NCBI GenBank assembly: GCA_001953115.1
Contig: LSSL01006433.1
Span: 1-11,531 of the forward strand
Length of the DNA stretch: 11,531 bases
Source: Smittium mucronatum
Taxonomy: Eukaryota; Kickxellomycota; Harpellomycetes; Harpellales; Legeriomycetaceae
Reading direction: 5' to 3'
This document shows positions 1 to 8,469 of the stretch, piece by piece; within the stretch, counting starts at the first letter, position 1, and each line of letters opens with the position of its first letter. The position numbers and the translations under genes are program-made. The notes beneath the pieces were generated by a model that made no database searches, was not told the DNA's origin, and saw only the letters and a list, made by a program, of their open reading frames with translations.

Positions 1-277
1 AAAAAAATCATTCAAATTTCAAACAATTACCAAATTAATACAGCATTTAAGGAGTACCATAACTCAAAGATTGTTTAATTTATTATATTTTGAATAATAT
101 AAATAAAAAAATAACAAATAAAATTTAAATTTAACTTTCAACGTAAATTTGGTTAAAAGAATTTTTTTTTTAAAATTTTGCGATGAAAAAAAGCGAAAAG
201 CCATTCAAAGAGCGCAGTATCCATATATTTAATTTAATATCAAAAAACATTTTCATTTTTTTTTTTTTGCTTAGTAG
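1..277. other. A+T-rich stretch without recognisable gene
   Basis: No sustained open frame or G+C-rich patch is visible. The stretch is dominated by A and T runs, including a run of 12 or more T just before position 270. I see no promoter, RNA or repeat that I can support. Confidence 0.6.
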
Positions 278-448
278 TACAAATTTATTCATGATTCATT
301 TTATTTTTTTACGCATATATTAGCTACCGTGGAATTTACGAAAAAGGTAAAATTTTGCACAATCAAAAAAATAATCTGCAGAATCAATGAGAAAATTTCA
401 GCTGAAAAAGAACAAAAGAGAATATCATCACTTATAAAATTTTATAGC
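278..448 (+). pseudogene. Coding-like open remnant, unknown function
   Basis: A 57-codon stretch lies between an in-frame TAG (275-277) and TGA (449-451). It has no ATG and no convincing ribosome binding site. Local G+C is higher than the surroundings. The second half, from codons for ILATVEF onward, is lysine- and glutamate-rich and contains RINEKISAEKEQKRISSLI, which could form an amphipathic helix. I recognise no family. In sequence this A+T-rich an open run of this length can arise by chance, so the case rests on the protein-like composition and is weak. It may be the 3' end of a decayed gene whose upstream part is unreadable. Confidence 0.18.
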
Positions 449-905
449 TGACTAAATAATCATAATATTATTATCAAACCATTAATTAGGGTGATTTGAA
501 ACAAAATAAACAGCTTCATATTTCAGTTTGTCCCACATTTACAGTTAAAAGTTCAATAAATAATGAAAAATATTTGAAGCTATTATTTAACAATAGGAGA
601 ATTATCATAATTTTTTATTTATAATCTAGGGAACCAATTAAAAACAATTTCTACTGTTTTATATTAAAATCTCATAATGTGTATTTTTTTAATGCATCCA
701 ATCAGTTAAAACGGACTAGTTGGAAAATTACAGGTTTTTTTAACAATAAATCGCTTTATTATTAGCTCATTTACTATTTTTTAATAGAATTTTCTACTCT
801 TATATATTCACAACAATTAAAAATTCACAAATTCAATTATCATGTGATGATTTAATAAACTCCCATATTAATTAATAGGATCTTTTATAAATAAATAGGA
901 AATAA
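449..905. other. A+T-rich stretch without recognisable gene
   Basis: All frames are broken by frequent stops. No RNA-like structure or repeat family was recognised. Confidence 0.6.
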
Positions 906-1149
906 AAAAATAAACTCAAAAGCTTAGGTTTTTGCTGCAAAGCTATTTTAAAGCTAAAATGCTTCACATTTCCATTATGGAATATTATTTATTTTGTATC
1001 CTCATTACTTATGGCTTTATTTTACTAGTTTTCTAATCGAAATCCCGGTTTATCAGAATATTCTTCGGAGCTTTTGGATGCAATTTATTTATATTTCAAA
1101 GAATATAAATGCACATAACTTACATATTTATCACGATTTCTATCAAAAA
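906..1149 (+). pseudogene. Decayed hydrophobic protein remnant, possibly N-terminus of a lipid A acyltransferase
   Basis: Two overlapping plus-strand frames look protein-like. One is open at 906-1025 (40 codons, ending at TAG 1026-1028) and includes FPLWNIIYFVSSLLMALFY, a plausible membrane segment. The other is open at 958-1149 (64 codons, ending at TAA 1150-1152) and includes PVYQNILRSFW and, near its end, HDFYQK. Joined by one frameshift near 1000, they resemble the N-terminal layout of LpxL/HtrB-type lipid A acyltransferases: a hydrophobic segment, a basic segment with NLR-like residues, then a short helix with an FY pair. No start codon or catalytic motif can be seen, and the expected downstream part is not readable. 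A chance open frame, or another membrane protein, is possible. Local G+C is clearly above the neighbouring sequence. Confidence 0.2.
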
Positions 1150-3378
1150 TAATGATATATAGTAAAAAAAATAATATATAAAATTTATGATATACTGAAA
1201 AAATTATTGTATAGGCCTTGCTCCATTATAAAAACAATAAAATAACTTTTTATATTTATAGTTTTTTTTTAATAAATATCAATTTTTAAAGACCTCAAGA
1301 ATTTTTGATTATATCTAAATAGGTGTACTATTAATTAATATATCAGCTGTTTCTAAATAGCTGGTATAATAATAAATTTTAAATCTTATTGTCAATATAT
1401 TTGGTTTTATAATGAAAGAAGTACTCATCGAATTAAAAAAAAGTCTATTAGTTATTCACTAGTATCTAAAATAATTTAAATACTTTTTTAGAATAAAGTG
1501 ATGTTAGAGCCTTATTGGTTTTTTTTAACAAATAAAAAACTAATTGGCGAATATCTATTGTAAAAAAGCTGAAATTTTCATGATAAAAAGGGAAAAATGA
1601 TTTATTTTTGGCAGCCTGAACTATTATGAATTTATAATTACGGTAATTTCTCTAATAAAATTATTAATTCAATATGATGTAAAAAAATTTAAGACATTTA
1701 ATGTGATTTTTTAACATAAAGTCAGGTTTTTAGAAGATAAAAGATGAAAGATAATACATATTGATTGGCTAAATAATATATATATTTTTGAACCGCTTTT
1801 AATAAACAAATAAAAATTATTTTTTATAAATTTTTTAGGAATAAACCAAAAATGCTCTTAAAATAAAAAATTCCAAGAATTATTATATTTTTCATAACTA
1901 AATTTTTCTTCTCTAGTTTCTAAAATTGGAAATCACTTTATATAAAACTATCAGATAATTTTAAATTTGTTAGAATACCAAAATAAATCATATAATATAT
2001 CAGTAAAAATATTTTATAAAAAAAATTACGTATTTATTTAGGCTGATTTTAGACAAAATATAACATAAAAAACTAAAATTTTAAAATTTAGCTATAAATC
2101 TATTTTTTCTGGCGAGAAAAAATAATTTATACTTAAAACAGGCTATATTAGGATCATATAGCAAAAATATTGAATTTTATTCTTTAATTCACAATAATCT
2201 CTATTTAACATCGAATTTTAAAACTTTTGGAAAATATGGTGAATTTGGATTCGAAAAAAAGTTTAAATTTTTTTTTTCCAAGTACAATTAGGAATAGTTA
2301 GGTTTATGATATATAAAAATAAAAAAGCATTTATACAGTTGGATAATAATAGGATCTCATGAGAAACATAAGTAAAATATATCTAACCAATAACTCTTTT
2401 AATCAAATTCTTAAAATTTTCTTATCACAAAAATATTCATAAGTCATCAGGTACCAGATTATGAATTAATGTTTTAATAAAAGTTTACTATTTAATAATT
2501 AAAGTGTAATTTAATTTAATTTAAAATGGAAATTCATATTTTTTTAAATAAAAATATAATAAAAATATAGATTAAGTTATAGTTGATATCAATGAAAATA
2601 CAAATATAAATTTATGAAACTGATGTTTAAATCGAAATTTTTTATAGAAAATGGGGGTTAATTTTTTTTTTTTTCGCTCTATAACTGTAATAATCTAGAG
2701 CTATATTTATATTTAGGGTACTATCTTTGCTGGATTAACTTTAAAAACCAAATTTTATAAAATTTTCGATTCATAGAATTAAAAAGTAATAAAAAATGAA
2801 TTTTTTGATAATATGGCTAGATAAAATTTTCAGAATTCAAAAAATAGAATCATGAGACGGATTTATAATTAAATATATTAGTAAAATATATTTAAAATTA
2901 ATTTTACTAGAGTGATTGCTGTATTTTTTTTTGAAAAAAAGTATATTTTAGAATGGATATAGAATAGATTCAAAGTTATAATAAGTAAAAATTATAATAA
3001 ATAGATTTTGTTTAAATATCGATATAATAGAGCTATTGCGTTTTTAAAATAATAAATTTTATTGCTTTCAAAGTTTATTTTCATTAAACTAAAACCATTT
3101 CAGGTTCAGAAAATAAGGCATAATTTGAAAGAATTTTTTTTAACGTGGTTATATAGAAATTCAAAATGTAAAATTTTTTTTTAACATATTTGAAAATTTA
3201 TACAAGATTTGCTACTAATTGTTTTCCATTCTGTAATGCAGACCTTAAAAAATAACCATAAATAATTTAGTGAATTTATTAGTTGTTTATTCCGCCTAGT
3301 AAAATTAATACTTCTAATTTGGTAAAACATCTAAAAAAATATAGATTAATAAAATTTAAATCTAATTATAATATCTAA
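1150..3378. other. Long A+T-rich stretch without recognisable gene
   Basis: I see no supportable gene over more than 2 kb. Stops are dense in all frames and homopolymer runs are frequent, for example near 2265 and 2665. A pure A/T inverted repeat of 11 bp lies at 2869-2879 and 2885-2895 with a 5-base loop, but such repeats are expected at this composition. If genes once stood here, they are beyond recognition by eye. Confidence 0.6.
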
Positions 3379-3396
3379 TATATATATATATATATA
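3379..3396. repeat. (TA)9 microsatellite
   Basis: Nine uninterrupted TA dinucleotides, directly readable. It has no gene context and is a simple slippage repeat. Confidence 0.95.
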
Positions 3397-3605
3397 CTTG
3401 AGCTGAAAAGAAATTAAAAAAACAAAATTTAATTTGAATATAAAGAAAAATAGAGAGAGTTAAATTTTAGAGGGAGTCGATTACTCATTTTATACAAAAA
3501 TTTTATCCACAAAAAAAAGTCTTTGATCATTATAAATCATTATGCTGGCTATTTTTTGTTGTGATATCAATAAAAAAAAATTAATCAAATTATAAATTTA
3601 TGAAC
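3397..3605. other. A+T-rich stretch downstream of minus-strand relics
   Basis: If the acetyltransferase relic at 3609-3868 were complete, its C-terminal half should fall here on the minus strand. No acetyl-CoA-binding segment or other recognisable part could be read in any minus frame. Confidence 0.45.
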
Positions 3606-3608
3606 TTA

Positions 3609-3868
3609 AAACTTGATGTAACCAAAATCACTAGTCTTTGGGTCTACATCTGATGAAGTTTATTTTTCTCTAAAAAAACACCTTTTTAACATAAAAAAAT
3701 GTGCATTATCCCTTTTCTGGCGAATTTAAAAATAATATTTCGAATTCTTGGGTCTTAATTTTTCAACTTTATAAATATTCTCCTTTTCAATATTCTTTTT
3801 ATATAAAAGATTTCTTTCATCCTAATCGATTCATAAAACTTCATATTGATTATTCTCAGAGGTGAATA
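3609..3868 (-). pseudogene. GNAT-family N-acetyltransferase relic (PseH-like)
   Basis: Read on the minus strand this is a broken frame. It is open from 3868, with a possible ATG at 3844-3842, down to a TAA at 3757-3755. It continues in the same frame at 3754-3689 with DPRIRNIIFKFARKG, and after a frameshift ends at 3659-3609 with TSSDVDPKTSDFGYIKF before TAA 3608-3606. The KLKN-stop-DPRIRN segment resembles the WRNDPxVR motif early in many GNAT acetyltransferases. The DVDPKTSDFGYIKF segment resembles the strand 'D(I/V)D..N..A(E/D)FGIYI' found in PseH and related enzymes. PseH acetylates a UDP-aminosugar in pseudaminic acid synthesis. It lies directly downstream, on the same strand, of a PseG-like relic, an order that fits one pathway. 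The acetyl-CoA-binding half is not visible. Any family call here is by eye only. Confidence 0.27.
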
Positions 3869-3871
3869 TTA

Positions 3872-4909
3872 TAAATTAAGATTTTTCAAAGTCACGAATA
3901 TATCAATAAAACAGTCTATAAAACCAATAGATACAACATGAATATCAAGATTTTTTAAAAAAGAACTTTAATGCCCCTAAAAAATTGTCTGCAATGGCTC
4001 TTTTGCTATAATTTTTTGATTTTTCTCAACTGAATTTTACAAAGGTGTAGCTCTCAATCCTTCCTGAGAACCATTTGAACCATTATTTTGAGAAATTCTG
4101 TCCACATTTTTTTTAATTCAATTTTTTAGGCATATTCACAAAAATTTTTTTCTTAACCAACATAAAATTTTTCTACCATTATGGCCCATTATTTATGGCC
4201 CAATTATAACTTCTATTCTGAAATCTGTGTTAAGTTTTTTCAAGAGGCTCATATAAATATTTACCACATTTCTGTTATCCAAAATATCTATAACAGATCC
4301 ATCAAGTGCGGTACTTATAAAACCAAATCTAACATTTAGAATGATATATATATATATCTCTTAACATAATATGGATGGTGCTTTTTGCAGGAAAACAGTT
4401 CTCCATACTAAGTTAAACAAGATTTTTCATCATTTAAAATATCACTGAACAAAAATATAAATAAATTCTCTGTTCTTTAAATTAATATTTTTCTGGATAG
4501 CTTTTCATAATTTTTTAACACAAATATAAAATATTTAAGTAACAGCTATTTTTATATTTCCGTCTGTCATTGAAAATATTAATTGAAAAAAACGATAATC
4601 ACAAAATTTCTCCCCAATTCATCGAATTTTAAATAATTTTTCAAATACTTTTTAAAAATGCAGTTTACTATCAGAATAAAGTTAAGATTTTCTCCTCTTT
4701 TTCTTGCCAGATTCGATTAATTTTTTTTTTTTTTCATACTGAATAAAGTTCATCGAATTCGTTTGTAATATTCAAAATTTTAAAATAAATATTAGTAGGA
4801 AATTGATAAGCTCCTCTGTAATTTTTATTTCATGGGACTCATATTTGCTTAAATATTTAAATTCAAAAATTTTAGCTAAAAAAACATTCAAATCATAGGA
4901 TTTATTGCA
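3872..4909 (-). pseudogene. PseG/SpsG-family nucleotide-sugar hydrolase relic
   Basis: Several minus-strand pieces follow one another in the order expected for PseG, which removes UDP from a 2,4-diacetamido sugar in pseudaminic acid synthesis. Piece 4909-4775 is open (45 codons) and has FEFKYLSKYESHEIKITEEL, like the end of the N-terminal domain. Piece 4414-4364 has LVWRTVFLQK, like the YALLRxEF linker. Piece 4360-4196 (55 open codons) has KKLNTDFRIEVIIGP, like the strand ending in (V/I)IG(P/T). Piece 4117-3980 has SQNNGSNGSQEGLRATPL, then a stop, then NSVEKNQKIIAKE, like the GGST(x)E..(x)GTP and (A/V)xNQ signatures. Piece 3967-3872 has LKNLDIHVV. The spacing from IIGP to NQ is about 62 codons, close to what is expected in this family. 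Breaks include stops at 4195-4193 and 4039-4037 and frameshifts near 4120-4140. The gap between the first two pieces is longer than expected. No intact start was found. Confidence 0.42.
4344..4357. repeat. (AT)7 microsatellite inside the PseG-like relic
   Basis: Seven AT units are directly visible. They fall between two coding-like pieces of the minus-strand relic and would encode an Ile-Tyr run there, which fits slippage in a gene no longer under selection. Confidence 0.9.
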
Positions 4910-5126
4910 TCATTTTATTCATCGATCGAAATATTTTTTCTTTTTTATTGCATTTTGAAATCAATTTTTTATATTTATAGAGTTTTTTCGTAAATAAATA
5001 AGGTAATTTAAGATATTTCATATTTTTATTAATTAATATCTAAAGTTTTTGTGTAGTGAAAAACAAAATATATTATATTGATTTTCAATTAATTAAAAGG
5101 TTTTATATCAATGTAAATTCCCCTAA

Positions 5127-5199
5127 GTGTGAAATACCTTTCCGTGATTTAATGGCTTATATTGTACTTTTCAAAGTACACTAAAATAAAATTTCACAC
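5127..5199. other. 9-bp perfect inverted repeat enclosing a 7-bp hairpin
   Basis: GTGTGAAAT at 5127-5135 is the exact reverse complement of ATTTCACAC at 5191-5199. Between them, TGTACTT at 5163-5169 pairs with AAGTACA at 5174-5180 around the loop TTCA. The arrangement would fold as a closed stem holding an internal hairpin. It lies immediately upstream (plus orientation) of the G+C-rich island and may be its first domain, a regulatory structure, or a separate element. The repeats are plainly seen; any function is inference. Confidence 0.55.
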
Positions 5200-5650
5200 A
5201 CCGTTGTTCTATTCTTGGTTGGGAGTAGTGGAGACAGCGCACAGCGATTCAGAGAACAGCTATTCCAGAGCAGGACCATCTAGAAACAGGGGGAGCAGAT
5301 TTTTTAGCACAGCTGAGACATAGTCTATTGAAAAAGTCCAGCGTTCAATAGTCAGATGGATCTCAACGTCTAACAGCTATTTGTAGGAAATCCATTTCGA
5401 TCAATCCAAAGTTTGGGTAGGAGCCTAATTTTATTAATCCTGTTAGAAGTAGGATCTGAATAGGAGCTCAGTAGCTTCAATAAACTATTTTTCATTGACA
5501 AGGATCTTAATTATTGACTGCATCTAACCTCAGTCATCCAGCCTACTTGAAGAAATGCCTCGGGGGGACTTTAGGTTGGTAGATTGAACCCTTATCCCGT
5601 AGGTACTAAGCCGGGAGTCCAGCAGAGGAGCTTATTGTCATTGGGTTAAT
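5200..5650. ncRNA. Candidate structured non-coding RNA (G+C-rich island), family unknown
   Basis: G+C is about 43% across 5221-5640 by direct count, against about 15-25% in the flanks. No frame stays open through it on either strand. Complementary pairs in the plus sense are: CTATTGAA 5325-5332 with TTCAATAG 5344-5351; AGATGGAT 5354-5361 with ATCCATTT 5390-5397 (one G-U); TCTAACA 5369-5375 with TGTTAGA 5441-5447; GGAGCT 5463-5468 with AGCTTC 5473-5478 around loop CAGT; TGACTG 5515-5520 with CAGTCA 5531-5536; CCTAC 5542-5546 with GTAGG 5599-5603; and GGACT 5566-5570 with AGTCC 5616-5620. Some of these are mutually exclusive. In A+T-rich genomes structured RNAs commonly stand out by G+C, so an RNA gene is the leading reading. 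A recently acquired DNA segment or mobile-element fragment is the main alternative. The transcribed strand is not settled. I tested it by eye against tRNA, rRNA, tmRNA, RNase P RNA, SRP RNA and group I and II introns without a match. Confidence 0.5.
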
Positions 5651-5659
5651 AGTCTTTTA

Positions 5660-6720
5660 TATACCTCTATACCTCTTTTTCTTTTTTTCTTATTTTTTTA
5701 GTATAGTTTTTAATGATTTTATCTTGTAATAAAATTACGTGATACAAAAAAAATCAATTACATTATTCATTAAATAAACGAATTATCTGATTTAAAATTT
5801 ATAATATCAATTTTTTTTACTGGAATGATTTTAAAATTACAAAAAAAGTCACAAGTTAATTAATTATATTTCATTAAACCTTTTTATAAATTAAAAATCG
5901 CAAATATATCGATCCAAAAGTTCAACATCTTGATCATTAAAGCATTTAATTTAATTTTCAGTGAAATTTTTTTTTTTAAAGAAAGAGATAATCAATTTAA
6001 AAATCGGTATAAACTAAATATAAAGTAGAGAATGTATCCAGGGAAATATGAATTTACTGCTATAGATTTTAAGTACATATCATCTTGAATTATTATTTTA
6101 AATTGGATAAAAATGCTAATGTATTCTAGTTAATCAATTGTAATCAATGATAAAATAATAATTTATTTGACATAAAGTATCAGTGTCAGGACTATTTTTC
6201 ATACACCCAATTCACATAATAGACATTTATTATACTTTTTTACCAATACATAGAGAGAATTAAGAATTAAATTTTTTGATGCATACTTTTGTGAAATACA
6301 CAAATTTTATTCTCGGATATAAACTTAATCATGTAAAAAGATAGGTAGAAAAAGTAGAAAAAACGGTAGTATGCAAATAGTAATGACACCAAAGTATCCT
6401 ATAAAGAAATATGTTGTAACTTTAAAATGGCTATATTAAATCAATCAAAGTTTTTTGTATTATGAATATTCCTATTTTAAATTTTTTTCTATATAAATTT
6501 AAATAGGGTGAAGTTTTTTATTAATATTGATTCTCCAGCTATTTTGGTACGAATAAAGATTTTTCTTTAATTGTAGGATTTTAAAATTAAAAGTATTAAT
6601 GGCTATAATTCCACTATTTTAATAGAACTCAAGATTTATGGGATATACTTATAAATTTTCCAATCGAATCTCAGAAAAATGTAACTAAAAAATCAGTTCT
6701 AATTTATAAAACATGAATTA
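5660..6720. other. A+T-rich stretch, nearly featureless
   Basis: A pyrimidine-rich segment at about 5655-5700 follows the G+C island. Beyond it no sustained gene is visible. A tiny plus-strand frame at 6032-6088 (ATG, 18 codons, TGA) has protein-like codons beginning MYPGKYEF, but it is too short to support. No repeats or RNA-like structure were recognised. Confidence 0.55.
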
Positions 6721-6723
6721 TTA

Positions 6724-6909
6724 ACAAATGTTACGGAAAAAAATATACTTTTTCCAAATAATCATATTTTGAATCACCGTAAAATTAGGAAATAATCAGG
6801 CAAAGAAAGGGATGCTTTCATCCGATAAAAAATTTCCACTGTAAATCATATTAATGGTTTCAAATTCATTCTTAATAAATGTATATATATATATATTAAA
6901 TGGAATGAT
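6724..6909 (-). pseudogene. Coding relic, weakly resembling Kdo transferase (WaaA/KdtA)
   Basis: On the minus strand a frame is open from 6909 to 6799 (37 codons), is broken by TGA at 6798-6796, and continues in the same frame from 6795 to 6724 before TAA 6723-6721. It contains NEFETINMIYSGNFLSDES and, after the stop, LFPNFTVIQNMIIWKKYIFF. The order, with a negatively charged 'E' segment, then a short segment before a phenylalanine pair, then 'NFTxxxQN', resembles the end of the N-terminal domain of Kdo transferase, which adds Kdo to lipid A at the inner membrane. The match is short and lacks the conserved WPN residues, so the identity is tentative. It shares strand and spacing with the unknown relic just upstream (6953-7072). 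Confidence 0.2.
6882..6895. repeat. (TA)7 microsatellite
   Basis: Seven TA units can be read directly. Like the run at 4344-4357, it lies within a minus-strand coding-like relic (6724-6909). Confidence 0.9.
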
Positions 6910-6952
6910 TTAAAATCAGCTAAGTAAAAAAAAAACGGATTTCTAGAGATTA

Positions 6953-7072
6953 ATTATAACAGAGGTTATTCAAAGAACGACAACTCTCATTTTTTTCTCT
7001 ACATATATGCCCTGGAGTATAAAAATATCCCCACTCTTCATGTATTATTGGCACATCGTTAATATTTTTTTT
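6953..7072 (-). pseudogene. Coding relic of unknown family, Cys/His/Trp-containing
   Basis: A 40-codon minus-strand stretch ends at TAA 6952-6950 and follows a TAA at 7075-7073 within a poly-A run. It includes DVPIIHEEWGYFYTPGHICR and then EKNESCRSLNNLC. The codons carry several G or C bases and rare residues (Trp, His, three Cys) in an otherwise A+T-saturated region, which is unlike background translation. A further possible upstream piece, MIFIHELFSESILF, is readable at about 7140-7095 in another frame, so a frameshift in the A-run is likely. The two histidines and three cysteines could suggest metal binding, but I recognise no family and assign no function. Confidence 0.28.
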
Positions 7073-7719
7073 TTAAATACTAAAAAAAAGTTACAGTGAA
7101 GAGAATGCTCTCAGAAAATAGTTCATGTATAAAAATCATAAGCAAAATTTGAACTATAAAAAAAAATATATACTTAAGCCTAGAAAATATCAATTTGATA
7201 ATAATTTGATAAAGAAAAGTAATGATTTTCATGATTCCAGTACAAAAATTTGCTTATTTGTAAGATAAGCCTATAAGCCTCATTTATCTGCTAATTCATA
7301 AAATTGATGTTTTTAAAAAGAATGATAAATTCATACAGAGATAATATACTTCATTAACTTTAAAAGCTATCTAATTAATATATTTATGTATCTTTATTTC
7401 CCTTTAAAAAAAAATGTATCTCTATATATTTGAATAGTACACGTAAATAAATCAATAATCTTTTTTGTAACACATAAATTATTTTGAAGTACAAATTATT
7501 AAAAATTAAAGATACTAGAGTTTTAAAAAAACATGATTGGATTTACAAATAATAAAATAAATTGCTCAAACTTGTAAAATTTGAAAAAAATAGTCTTTTT
7601 CTACTTCAATTTTTTTTTTTTTAGTTTATAGCTCCAAATAAAACATAAACTAATAAAAAACACACCATTCGACTAAATCAGGTAAAATTTTATTACCATT
7701 TTTTAACAAGAAATTTTCA
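7073..7719. other. A+T-rich stretch, mostly featureless
   Basis: Apart from the possible upstream piece of the 6953-7072 relic at its left end, no gene, RNA or repeat is visible. Long T runs occur near 7610. Confidence 0.55.
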
Positions 7720-7857
7720 TAAATCTTTTTTTTTAAAATTTTTTTTGTTACAACTTGGTGTCTTCTGTTGCATATTGTGGTTTTGATAAACCATAAAAAT
7801 ATAATTTTTTGTTGTTTTTCCAATTAAAATTGCGAAAAAGAATTTTTTTTTCTTATC
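7720..7857 (-). pseudogene. Weak coding-like open remnant, unknown
   Basis: The minus strand is open for 46 codons ending at a TGA (7719-7717). It contains KFFFAILIGKTTKNYIFM. A second frame over the same bases also reads protein-like (YGLSKPQYATEDTKL), so either could be the original frame, or neither. No family was recognised. Lysine and asparagine excess, expected from A-rich DNA, weakens the case. Confidence 0.12.
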
Positions 7858-7862
7858 TTATT

Positions 7863-7900
7863 AAGGTTGGATTAAATTGATCTTATCCAATTTTTCTTAA
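7863..7900 (+). terminator. Terminator-like hairpin, low confidence
   Basis: AAGGTTGGAT (7863-7872) can pair with ATCCAATTTT (7885-7894) over 10 bp with two G-U pairs and a 12-base loop. The T-rich tract TTTTTCTT runs from 7891, partly within the stem. The shape fits a weak plus-strand Rho-independent terminator. No plus-strand gene is recognised upstream of it, so it may be fortuitous. Confidence 0.2.
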
Positions 7901-8412
7901 AATAAGTTATTAAATAAATAGATTCGCGATCATACGTCATTTCTATTCATATTATTATATTTTAAAATCTCTAAAAACCAAAGCAATATTTATTCAAATT
8001 CTAATTAAAGTATCTATAAATTAATTGGTAGTTAGCGTTAAATATCTAATTTAAATCGCATGTTATGTCCCAAATTCTAAAAATATTTTTGTAGAAAATT
8101 TATTTATTTATATTTAAAAATTCAACATAACTTTATGTTAAATAAAATATGATATTGTTATTATTTTTTTGGATTTAACATAAAAATAGAATTTTTAGAT
8201 GGAAAATAGTGATTCAATAATTCAAAAATGTATTAGTTTATCATTATTTAGAAAAAATATAACCTTATATTTTAGATAGAAAAAAAATATTAAATTTCCC
8301 ATTTTTCCTGTTTTCAGTTTCGAACATGATAAAAAAGTTTTGTTAAAATAATTTCAAAAGTAAATTAAAAAAAAATACTATTATTACCACTATTTATAAA
8401 TTTTAAAAATAA
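7901..8412. other. A+T-rich stretch without recognisable gene
   Basis: No sustained frame is visible on either strand. A small A/T hairpin near 8125-8140 (AACATA-ACTT-TATGTT) is of the kind expected by chance. Confidence 0.55.
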
Positions 8413-8466
8413 ATAGGTTTGGTTTGGTTTTTTGGTGAGAGTGATAAGACTCATAAATTTAGAATG
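8413..8466 (+). pseudogene. Short coding-like motif, possible Kdo transferase N-terminal fragment
   Basis: An 18-codon plus-strand stretch ends at TAG 8467-8469 and reads IGLVWFFGESDKTHKFRM. In Kdo transferases a strand of the form 'IWFHxxSxGE' occurs near the N-terminus, and here W, F and the Ser five residues after W line up. The following codons (KKIIIEAIR) continue in frame. The stretch is very short and on the opposite strand to the other Kdo-transferase-like relic, so it is a weak suggestion only. Confidence 0.1.
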
Positions 8467-8469
8467 TAG

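Noticed and set aside
2869..2895. 11-bp A/T-only inverted repeat
   Set aside because: Pure A/T palindromes of this length are expected at this base composition, and nothing nearby gives it a role.
4196..4360. First read as the N-terminus of the ATP synthase beta subunit (GSVIDI...NIY pattern)
   Set aside because: The following beta-subunit segments and the Walker A motif are absent downstream. The later GSxxxE, TP and NQ signatures and their spacing fit a PseG/SpsG-type protein better.
5368..5447. TGTTAGA/TCTAACA as ends of a solo LTR or transposon
   Set aside because: The two copies are only about 70 bases apart, no target-site duplication or coding sequence accompanies them, and they are better explained as a helix within the island.
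5521..5536. CTAACCT as a telomerase RNA template next to a pseudoknot
   Set aside because: The match is a single short repeat-like string. No template of one and a half repeats is present, and nothing else indicates a telomeric system.
5563..5620. tRNA-like fold with acceptor GGACT/AGTCC and a GGTTGGTAG D-arm look-alike
   Set aside because: No anticodon arm or T-arm of correct size could be built between them.
5200..5650. Known RNA genes: tRNA, 16S/23S rRNA, tmRNA, RNase P RNA, SRP RNA, group I or II intron
   Set aside because: Isolated resemblances exist, such as GAAAAAGTCC at 5330-5339, CCGGCTTA on the minus strand and a TAGTC box at 5321-5325. The partner motifs are missing or in the wrong order, and no cloverleaf or intron core forms.
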